Shown here one piece after another: positions 25,388 to 36,000 of a stretch of 64,000 bases of DNA. Each line of letters begins with the position of its first letter. The first letter of the stretch is position 1. Under the pieces are notes generated by a model that searched no databases, had not been told where the DNA came from, and saw only the letters and a program-made list of their open reading frames with translations. Position numbers and translations under genes: made by a program. This DNA is from Klebsormidium nitens (lineage: Eukaryota; Streptophyta; Klebsormidiophyceae; Klebsormidiales; Klebsormidiaceae), in the NCBI GenBank assembly GCA_000708835.1, contig DF236964.1, forward strand, positions 248,001-312,000, in the 5' to 3' direction.

Positions 25388-28300
25388 ATGGAAGGAGGGG
25401 GTGCACCGGAAACGGTTGCCGAAACGGCCGTGCGAGAGGAACACGAGATGGCTTCAGACCCACAACTATCTCTGGGAGCAGAAGGGTCTGTGTCGAGACT
25501 CCAGGCATCAAAGTCGGAGCTGGAGTCACCGAGTTCGACCGCACAACTGCCCGCGCAAACCACTGAGCGGGTGCCACGTGGCAGCTCGCAAGCTCCACAC
25601 GTGGACAGCGGGGTGGAAGTTCCCACCAGCAGCGGGCCCTCGACGCCCGCAAACAACCGCTACTCCCTACCCCGTAGCCGGCCGACGTCTCCCGTCCCCA
25701 GCTTGAAGAACTTCGATTCCATCCGCCCGAGCTCGCCCCACCGACCCGATTCTCCGTCAGAACCCAGCCGAACCGTTTTAGAAAAGGCCTCCGGCTCCCC
25801 GCGCACAAACTCTCCGTTCCTCCAGAAAGCCCAGAGCTTTGGCCGCGCGAACGTCTCGGCGAAGCGGATCAGTTCGATGCTAGTTGAGAAACGGGGTCCC
25901 TCGGCCTTACGGGCAGATTACGAAGACGACCAAGTCTCGCCGCGCGCGTTTGAAGTGAAGCCGTTAGCGGATACGGATGGATTGTGTGCGGTGCTGTATC
26001 ATTACCTGTGGAGGAAAACGAGCAAGGCGAAGGGATGTCCTGGGCTGAGTCTGCCCGATACGATCGTTTATCGGTACCGGCAGCCGATGCACTGGTTCTT
26101 CACGAGCGTGCACGATGGGCAGGTGAGTTAAGCTCAACCGCCCATATGACGAATTTTTGAACCCAGATGAACACCACAGAAGTTGCCAACTCAGAGATCT
26201 GTCATGGGGCACCCATGCTTGGCATCAATTGACAAGGCTCTTCGTTTGGTCGCATGAAAAAGCTCCTCTGGGGCCTCAAACGCTGTTCTGTCCTTCAACT
26301 TATCACAGCTATATCATCTTCCTCTCGACATTGCCCGGGCCATTTGTTCTGCTCTTTCTGCCCCCTGCCCCACTCTCCCTGGGCGTAATTCAATCTGTGA
26401 GCTGACCAGTCTAATCGAATGGAAGTTTTCCTCCTCCTCTAGTTGATGAAGAAGAACCGGTCCAACGTGCTGAACCGCCTCATCTTCGAGTCGCTGACCA
26501 AGTCGCGCGGTCGCGTTTCGGACATTGTCGCATGCCACTTGTACACGGACGACGAGTTGGGAGACCGGACAAAGCGTCCGAATGAGCAAGTCACACACGT
26601 CGAGTTTTTTGACGAAGCGGGGCTCAGTGAGTGATCCTTGGAGGACTGTTCGGGACAGTCGCAGCAAAGATGATGATATGAGATGACGCCATGAGATCGG
26701 TCTTCTTTGCATGGAAAACAGGGGCGTGCGGTTTCTATTAAAGTGTGTCCTTTGAAAACGGCACATACCGCCAGACAAAGTTAGTGAAAACCCGCTGCCG
26801 CTCTTCTTGGCATACTCTGGTTAGGTCACCATCGTTTGACCAACATTCGTAGCTCTTCCTTTGCAGAGAACTTCCTGTTCCACGGCGAGAAGCAGATGCA
26901 CGGTGTCCTGCAGCGGTTCGTCGAGTCGAAGGGCGACCGCAACAGTGAGTCACAACCCTCCAGGTCGCCAGAGTTCGTGAGCTCGGGAAATAAAAGCCCT
27001 CTTGGACGAATTTTAAATGGCTTTCGCGATCCAAAGTAGTGGACGAAGTGCAAAACATGAAGTCAAAAGGATGCTGCAATCTGCTGGACAGGCTGCTTCC
27101 GATAGCGCATCCGCATGAGATTCACTGTTGCCAGCAGAACTGAGCAACTGTTTCCTTATTTCTCTCTTACGGAATTGATCTTCAACACAAGACCGTCAAG
27201 CGTAAGGAACCCTTTGCCTTTGAAGTTTGAAGACAGCTCAGGTCTGGATGATTCGACGTGTTGTGGTGGTAGCTTCTGCAAGGGACGCGCAGCGGTTTCC
27301 TGCCGGTCTCGTCGCCGGAACGTCAAAGGCAGTCCTGGTAACATTCATGACAACTTCTTCTGGCGACCTTGCAGCGTTGATACAAGCCATGTGGTCGCCG
27401 CAAGTGTGCCTTCTCGAGCGGCGGATCAACCTGCGGCGCATCACAGACCCAATGAACGAAGTGAGCATCGCTGAAAGCTGGCATCGTTGTCAAATCCTCG
27501 AGCTCCAGTCTGTCTTGACCAGTCAGAGCGCTTAAATTCGACACGTGAACCCCTGCGGTATGCACCTGGCAGCCATCAAGCAGGCGCGGTATCGTACCCA
27601 ACCACGTTGTGTCAGAAGTGCGGAAACTGTTATAGTCAGGTGCTTGAAGATCCTGTTAGATGCTTTGTAGCAACTGAACAGAGTGTAACGCGCAGACGGT
27701 TCCGCTGAGCTCTGCGTTGCGTTCTTCTTTGGCCTTCAATGTATACGGGTTCGCGCAAGGGTTTAAGGACTAAGGCCCGTCTCAAAACTGCGGTTCCGCT
27801 CAACTATGCTTGATGAAATCCGCTTGGCTTGGCAGCTGCACGAGAAGGCGGTCACGTTCGAGGGTGGGGAGCAATTTAGCGAGTCCCTTGCGGTTCCGGC
27901 GGACGCGCTCGCGACGGAGGTGCAGGTGAGCCGGAAACGGAACGCTTCTTGCAACCTCTAGAAATTCTCGTTAAAAGCATCAGCCGATAACGCTGATACG
28001 GAAGCAATCCTAGATTCCACAAAATGATTGTTCCTACTCTTCGATGTTGTCAAAATCCAGAAGTAGAACGGGTGCCTTCGCAAGGAGCAGGTTGACAACC
28101 GGCAGCATTGTGAGCGGTGTGCTCTGAAAGTTGGGATACAAAGTTTCTACTCCAAAGTTGACAACGATACGCAGAACGCTACCCTTAATGGGCGATCTCG
28201 GACTACCAGAAATCAGCATGTGTCCGAGACCTTCTTGGTTTCCTTTTCTTGCGATCCAACTATGCCGACAAGCCAAGTCAGCTCAAACTCACGTCGCCGT

Positions 28301-30972
28301 CTCGCGGCGTATCTGCAAGCACATTGTGGAGCTCTGTGAAGTGAAATTATGTAACTTTCGATGCTGTAGAAGCACTCTTCTCAAACCAGTGTCCTCATTT
28401 CGCAGCGTATCTGCAAGCACATTGTGGAGCACATCGCGGAGACGTCGTCGGGGCAGTCCCTCATCTCGCGCATGGTGCTGCACTTCAAAGTGGACGCCAA
28501 GAACAAGGTGCGCCACGCCTAGTTGTTCCTCACCCGCACGAAAGGCGTCTCGTTACAAATACAATTGGGCTGGGATGGGCTTCAGTCTCAGAATCCGGAT
28601 GCCGCAAAACGGATCGGATTGTGCCGTAAAACGGACCCGATTGCCACAAATGCTTACACACAAGGAAAGAGGTTGTCAATCTTACCTTTCGGAAGCAATT
28701 ATCCCCACTTGAAAGCCCAACAAGTTTTGCAGAGGCCAAGAAACTCTCCCTAGCAGTCTTTCTTGTTCGCTTTTGGCGTATTGTGAGCCACGCGAGCTTC
28801 ATGTTGGATGTGAACTTTACTGACATAGAATCCCGTCGTCTTGCTTCCCAGATCTGGCTCCTCTGGTGCAGCTCAATCCGTCTGTTCCGGGGGCCTAAAA
28901 TCGGGCGGCACGTGACCCCCCTGAATCTGGACCCCCCCTTCCAAGTCAAGAGCGCCGCAGACGCTGAGAAAAGCTCGAAGCACGGGGGATCCCTTGGTTC
29001 GGGGGGGCTCTGGTTCGTGTGTCCCGGATGCGGCGAGACTTACGCCAGCGACAGGAAGTGTGACGTCACCTACAAGGCGGTCATCTACCACTGGCAGAAG
29101 GTGCGCGCGACCACACGGGCTGGGTCTGAATCCAGCACTCGCCCATTTTCTCTTTTCTCGAAGCACTGTCACCGACAACCTTAAGCAAAGGTCACTTTCA
29201 AAAAGGCACTTGAACTGGAGAGATAGAATTGGAAAACATGAAAGTTCCGGTCTCATTTCATGACGGAACGGAACGAAGCCGATCCTCCTGCTCTACCTTG
29301 TGCCGACGAAAAAGAATTGAAAAGAAGACCAGGGGCCTTTAACGTCCTTCTATCTCGTTCGCACGTAAACTGATAATCGCACTTGCTTTCTCTCCGAAAG
29401 GACTTTCGCTTTCGTTTTTGCCCGGAGTGCCTATCAGCGAAGCACATTCCTCCGAACATTACAATCACCTTGAATGATTGTTGCAGACGTGTGCTTCTCC
29501 CGGGCGAAACTCCATTCCCTCGGTCATTGCCAAAACCAATTCTGGGCTCTCGGAAGCCCGGTACGCCATCCTCCAAGAGCACCCGGTCTTCCTGTACAAG
29601 ACCGTTCCGCTCTGCGAGTCGTGCTGCACGGAACGGAACAACGCGATGCTAGCGGAATTGGCCGCGGTGAATCCCGCTAGCGACCAGGGGGAAGCGCCCC
29701 TTGGGGGCCGTCGGTTGGGAATACCAAGCCTGGCGGGAGCATTCAGAAAGCTGGGAACGAATAAGGTATAGATCACACCATTCTTCTGGAGTAAGCTCCT
29801 CTTCTCACAGAGAGCGCTCAGGAGCGCCTTTGTCAAGGCGCTTGTTCCTGTTCTCACAAAAAGCGCGTGGGTGCTGTTAAAGCGGGTTCAATTCTTGTGG
29901 ATCTTTGTCGAATCGAGTATGCATATCCACGTGCCTTTGAAACCGAGTTCGACGAGATACTTAAGATCGCAGACGCGCCGCCACGCGTCGTTCCTGTCGT
30001 GTTTCCTTGTGCACCGTCTCAACAACAAGTTTAACGATCTTTTGGATATCAACTGCGGTGTTTGCTTATCCTTTTCAGGGCTCCGCGAGCACTGCTCGCG
30101 CGCGCATGCCCGCGACTTCGCGCCCCGCGCCAAAGCCAGCCGCGGCGGCCGCGCTTCGGCCGCGCCCGCGGTCGGCTTTCGCATCCATGAAGCGGAGTGC
30201 AAGCGGAACGAAAAATGTGGACGAAGCCTCAGGTGCAGACGCGCCCAAACCAGAAATGCAAGCGGAAAGAACGGAAGAGCGGAAAGAAGAAAGTGGGGCC
30301 GGAGAGAGTCGGAAAGACGAACTGGATGGAGAGATGGAGGACGGAACTAGATCGGAGGACACTGGAATCGCCAAGGGAAGAGATGGGATGGATGTAGGAA
30401 GCGGAACCTCAGTACTAGTACAAGAAGAAAGCGGAGGGCAGAGTTCGGTAAAGAAGAAAGGGGATGTGACGGACCGGCATTTGAAGGACGGAACGGAAAC
30501 GGAAGTCAGTGAGAGAGAGGATGGCGTGGGTCGTGGAGCAGAGGCGAGAGAAATGACGTCAGCCGAGGCGACAGGACAGTTCCGACAGCAGACAGACGCG
30601 TCGCCACCAGAAACTACTGCCGGCGGAATGCGGAGGACTTCTGAGCGGAATGGTGGGGACACGGAACGGAAAATTAGCTCGAACTGCGCAGAGACGACTG
30701 GCGGTGGAAAGGGATTGGGAAACTTGGCTGCGGAAAGCGGAGCCAGCTGCCCGGGTTCCGCTCGAGGAAAACGGAACGTTACGGATGCCCACGTTGTCAA
30801 ACGATCCGGGGAAAAGAAGAGCGACGCGAACGGAACTCAGCAGCGGAAACCGAGCGGAACGAGTGGGCGGAAAGAGGGGACGAGCAAAGCCGCTGACGGC
30901 TCCGCCGTAGATCGAGCCAGGGCTGTGTACTCCAAAAAGATCACCCCGCTCTGGGCCGTTCCGAAGACGTGA
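25388..30972 (+). CDS. Conserved protein of unknown function with paired-Cys motifs, 9 exons, ~898 aa
   Basis: Exons: 25388-26122, 26443-26626, 26867-26944, 27375-27460, 27836-27925, 28406-28507, 28852-29100, 29487-29765, 30079-30972; all phases close. The frame is open from 25193, but 25388 is the first ATG, so a further 5' exon is possible. Order: Ser/Pro-rich disordered N-terminus (to ~210); a core with FLFHGEKQMHGVLQRFVESK, MWSPQVCLLERRINLRRITD, LHEKAVTFEGGEQ, RICKHIVEHIAETSSGQ, SRMVLHFKVDAKNKIWLLWC; then CPGC (482-485) and CESCC (551-555), possibly one zinc site; then a long polar C-terminal tail (~297 residues) rich in Glu, Lys and Ser. I recall the same block order in uncharacterised proteins of flagellated protists, but cannot verify this. 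I assign no function. Confidence 0.8.
28299..28332 (+). pseudogene. Copy of the start of exon 6 of the unknown gene
   Basis: About 30 bases are identical or nearly so to the acceptor and first codons of exon 6 (28406 onward, RICKHIVE). The copy sits about 100 bases upstream in the same intron. The acceptor CAG has become CGG, so it should not be used. Confidence 0.85.
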
Positions 30973-32740
30973 TAGAAGCATTGCTCTTTCCGTTCAGGCC
31001 CGACCTGACATGTTCTCAGGGTCCGAGTTGACTCACGTTGTCCGACGTTTGTTCTCGGTCAGTACATATTTTAGGCCGTGCGCGCTCCAAGAGTTGAACC
31101 GTCTCTGAGTCCGCTCGCAGTGAACAGCTTAGCTACACGAGTTGGTATCGAATTGAGGACCTCTACCTGTCATTGTTGAAGTTGGATCCTTTGCCATATT
31201 GGCGCTGCGGGTCACTCGCAGCGTGGAGCCTCGGAGCGTGTCGATCAATGTGTGAGCTAGGCGGCCCTGGCACAACATGGCAACGAATCCATCGGCCGAT
31301 GTACTATATATGCGTGTGCGCAGGTTGGATGTACACATGTATGCAACATAGCAGGCCGATGCATGTAGTTAAACTTTGATCAAACTGATCTGAGACGGTC
31401 ACCGTCCGGACTCAACGTACAAAACGCACCCAATGCCAGATCGCCGTGCGCTGCTGGCGACCTGGCATTGCGCATGCACGTACCGATGCCTGATCCGCAA
31501 ACAGATCAGCATGACGATGCATAGTGCCAATTTTATGGCGGCGTATGTGCAATCGGTGATGGTGCAACAATGTGCGACGCGTGACCGCGTCCCTTAGCTA
31601 GCCTGTGCACTGCCATATTCGACTTGGCAGTAGCAGGGACAGAATTGGCCCGCTGCAATCCTAGCCGCGATAAGCTCCGAGGTCCGATGAGGCTCAAACT
31701 CTTATTTCCACATGAGTGGCTGATATACATCATGGCATTTCATGGAGCAAAGTTGCATGGACTTGCATGACCAACATGCCAGTGGCAAAAATGAAGCTTA
31801 ACGGAAAATCCAAGTGATAATGTCTCTATAGTACATCGATCTTCACTGCCAAACTTAGTGACTACGACAACAAACTTTGGTACAACTGATCCTAATAGTA
31901 GTCGCTTGCTAATCATCACCCTACGTCCTATACCTGATCGCTTTCTGAATCTCTGGACGAATGGACGATCTGAAGCCGTTTGAATGAACGGATGCGATTA
32001 CCGCATCCTGAAATGGACGTCCGTGCGGCCCCCCCGGTAACAGGAACTAACTGGAAGTATGCCCCATAATATTGGGCACACCATAATACCCTTCTGTAAA
32101 CGCCGTAGACTATTACCCTGAGATGCGCATTCCTGTCACCATTGGAAGCTCGTGAAACCCGTCACCGATCGCGCTGTTGATCAGACTGCGTGGCACCTCC
32201 GTAATTCTGCTATCAACCGTAGCTCTCAAAATGTTTCCGTAGAATAGAAGGGCAGCTAGCGACTACCAAACTCTGGCAGCACACCTCGCTCGCGGAAAGT
32301 GCCTCGCCGCAGCTTGTGCCGTTTGTTTACCCGCTTGCCTACGTATGCCGTAAGCGACCAATGTCGATCGCTGTCCCGTCAAAATCAAATTCAAAGCTGG
32401 TCGGAGCAACCCCTTTTGGCTACCCCAGAAAAATGAGAAACTAATCGTTTGTCTGTATATCACAGTGATCTTAGCCTAGTCCGAACACGAAAGCGCCTCT
32501 CTTGTAGCCCCAGATTACCGCCGCAATTTTGCACCCAGACTTTGCAACGCATGAGCGCCCACCTTTTTCCCCTTCCGTTGAAACCGCAGGGCAAAGCTCC
32601 GGACTGCCGAACAAGCCCACTCTCTCAAAAGCCCAGCACGGCCTTATTCGAAGCAGAGTCCCGAACCTTTCACGCCACTCTCAACCAATCCCGCTAAACC
32701 CGCTCCGCTTTAACCGTTTCCACTAACCCACCCCCGCCGA
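30973..32740. other. Spacer between convergent genes
   Basis: This covers the 3' flank of the 25388-30972 gene and the distal 3' flank of WEE1. No open frame has recognisable features. It is rich in short palindromic words (CGATCG-like, GCATGC, TGCATG), as in the other convergent spacers. Confidence 0.55.
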
Positions 32741-32980
32741 CCCGCTCCTCTGTTCGTTTATTTACAACCCCGTCGGCAGCACCTCCTCCGCACTCGGGCG
32801 GGTTTCCCCTAACCCACCCCCGCTGACCCGCTCCTCTGGTCAACCATTTTACAAGTCCATCGCCAGCACCTCCTCCGCGCTCAAACGGGTTTCCGCTAAC
32901 CCAACCCGCTGACCCGCTCCTCTGGTCAACCGTTTGCAAACCCATCGGCCAGCACCTCCTCCACACTCGGGCGAGTTCCA
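32741..32980 (-). repeat. Three tandem copies of the 3' end of the last WEE1 exon
   Basis: Copies at about 32916-32978, 32828-32895 and 32741-32812 (period ~88) repeat the terminal ~40 coding bases of exon 6 (the EEVLAMGL-stop region) and following 3' UTR. They lie downstream of the true stop at 33020. The unit carries a repeated CGCTGACCCGCTCCTCTG segment. Confidence 0.88.
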
Positions 32981-33019
32981 CTAACCCACCCCGCTGACCC
33001 GCTCCTCTGGATAACCATT

Positions 33020-36000
33020 TTACAAACCCATCGCCAGTACCTCCTCCGCGCTCGGGCGCGATTCCGGACGTCCGCTAAGCAGCGACCGGACGAGCTGCAA
33101 GAGAGCGTCCGAACGATCGGGGAGGTCCACTTGGCCTTGCCGCTCTGGGCCGGAGCGCGGCAGCTGCCGGCCCGTCGCCCACTCAAAGATCATCGCGCCG
33201 AAGCTGTACATGTCGGCCTGTAACAAGGGTTGATGGAAAGGTTAGGGAGGGGCTAAAGAAGGGGTTAGAAAGGCATTGGAAACGAATAATCTTACAAGTA
33301 TGAGTGTCGGGAAGGTGCGCCCCGTCGCCTACTCAAAGATCATCGCACCAAAGCTGTACATGTCTGCCTGCAACAGGAGTTGATGGAAGGGTTAGGGAAG
33401 GGTTAAGGAAGGGGTTAGAGATGAATAGGAACGGGTTAGTATGAGTGTCGGGAAGGTGCACCCCGTCGCCCACTCGAGAGATCATGTGAACCCGACCTGT
33501 ACATATGGCCTGGAAAGGGGGTTAATCAAGGGTCAGGGAGGGGTTTAAACGAGGGGTTAGGGAGGGTTCAGAACCAGTTACGTCACTGCTGAGATTGTTG
33601 AGATGTGCAACCGAGTCGCGCCCCCAAAGACCGTCATGCCAAAGCTCAATATTTCGGCCTGCAACGGGTCGTTGAAGGGCTTACGGAAAAGCTAGGGAGG
33701 GGTTCGGACGTGGAGTACTGGGAAGGTGTAGCCCTCTAGAATAACATCGGGCGAGGTTCGGGCATGTCAGCCTTGCAGGGAGGGTAAGAATGCGGTACGG
33801 AGAAGGCTGACCAGGATTTAAGCAGGACTACAAACAGTTGAGTATTGCTGGCCCGTCAATAGACTCAAGAATGAAACGCCAGGATTGTGTGTGTTGGCAG
33901 CGACGAGAAATGCCGTATGCTTTGGGTTGCGAAACAAACGGCTGAGACAAGCGTGAAGTTATAACACCCCATAAGCACAGTAGCGACGTAAGGTTTCTTG
34001 TATGTATGTATCAGATCCTTCATGGCGCCATCCACGATCCGAGAAGAAGAAGTTCGATCTTGTCAGATTCAAGAACTTCCTGCCTCAATCCTTCTCTACA
34101 AGCAGAACCACAGAACGGTTAAACCCAACCAGAAGACAGCCTCCCTTTCCTCCCTCCCCCTTCCAACTTAAGTACGCATTTTTTTTTTTGAACCGGTGTG
34201 ACAACCCACAACCAGCAATTTGACACCAAACCCACCTCCGGGCCCGGCTCGTGCTCTCGCAGCAGTTCCGGTGCCACATAAGCGCCGTCCCCCTCCTCCC
34301 ACTCCCACTGCCGCCTCAGAACCGCCAGCCCGAAGTCGCCGATCTTGAGCGTCCCCTCCAAATCGAGGAAGATGTTCTCGGGCTTGATGTCAAGGTGGAG
34401 CACGCACTTGCTGTGCAGGTACTGCAGGCCGGACGCGACCTGGAAAAAGCATTTTTGGGGGGTCAGACAAAGCGCGAAGGCGCCACTGATAAAAATATGC
34501 ATGAAAGGGTTGAATTCAACCTCCCCAAAAGGTTTTCCTCTAAAATGGTTCTGGCCCTACTTATAAGTCTGGCGCCATGCAGAACCAAGAAAACACAAAG
34601 TTGACACTCCAAAACCTGGTGTTGAACTTTTTCTAGAGGTAGAACATCTGCAGCCTCGAAATCTCTTTTGAATATTGAAAGAAGACCTGTCTGTGGAATA
34701 GCCCCGAAATAACGTCGCTCCAAAAGCAAACGCGATAAAGCGCCCGATTCCAAAACTAGCGTCGAACAATCACCTGGCGCACCCAACCCCAGATGCGGTC
34801 CTCTTCCAGGGGGGTCGTTTGGCTGGCGGTCCAGTCCTTGAGGTTCCCCCCCTCGCAGAGCTCCATCTGGATGAAGAAGTGGCCCTCCTGCTGCCAGCCC
34901 CGGTAGTACTTGACCACGTTCGGGTGCTCGGAAAGACACGCGACGCTCTCAATCTCGTGCAGATACCGCTCCCTGCAAAATTGTTGGATTTCACGTCAAA
35001 CAATGAGTAAAATTGGCCACTCCGCTGTATTCTGAATCATTAGGGCGCTACAAAGAGCACTAGCGGGTACACAGTCTGACTTGGAACGCAGAGGTGAGGT
35101 CGCAGTACGACCATTTTGTTTGGCGCGGAATAAAGGTCCGGATAGGTGCGGGCACAATGAACTTGGCTGACTGGCCGGTAGGTTTTGCAACACTACTTTC
35201 TTGTTGGTAAGTGGTGAGTTTTAGCCGCAGAAACATAGAAAGGCGGGTCAAGCTTACAAGCGCAAGTACCATGGCCCGCAGAGAAAGTTATCAATGTGAG
35301 TTGACACGCCTGCTTATCCAGCTTTTGAGGCTCGATCAGTTGTCGATGATCAAATCGACGAGAAAACATATCTGGCCAGCGATATGCTGTCTGGTACAAG
35401 CCTCACAGACATCAATGACTTGACTTTAGCGTCCTAGAATCGCAGTCCCGACTACCGTTCACAGCCAAAACAACGCCAACATTTCAAGCTCTTTTGTCGC
35501 TTTGATTCCTCGACTTGGCCCCTGGCCATCACTTCTCTTTCGACCAGTTCGGAGCCCGCCGGACTTGAACGTAATCTGAATTCCGTGACCTCACCTATCG
35601 TCTCGGCCCTTGAACTCGCGCTTGCTCTTCTTGATCGCGCACAGCCCCCCGCTGCGTCGGTCCCTTGCCTGGTACACCGTGCTATACGATCCGCGCCCGA
35701 TGACCTTGAGAAACTCGAAGTGCTTGTCGAACAGGAAGAAGGACTGCGTGCGCTTGAGGGCGGTCGTCATCAGCAGCTTCGTCTCCATCAGGCTGCCCTG
35801 CCGCGTCATCCTCGACTGCCTGCACGGGGCGGAGGGTGACGTCAGCATCACACTTGTTTTGGGTCAACGTGACGTCAGCAATGGGTGGAAAAGTGCATGT
35901 GGCGTGATGAGCAGTTTCGTCTCCATCAGGCTGCCCTGCCACGTCATCCTCGACTGCCTGCTCGGGGCGATGGGTGACGTCAGCATCACACTTGTTTTGG

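Noticed and set aside
30075-30800. 241-codon minus-strand frame rich in Ser and Pro
   Set aside because: It is a shadow of the polar, purine-rich last exon of the plus-strand gene at 25388-30972.
33230-33560. GGGTTAGG-rich stretches as interstitial telomeric repeats
   Set aside because: They are irregular, occur at fixed distance from acceptors, and are better read as minus-strand TAACCC branch-site context copied with each echo.
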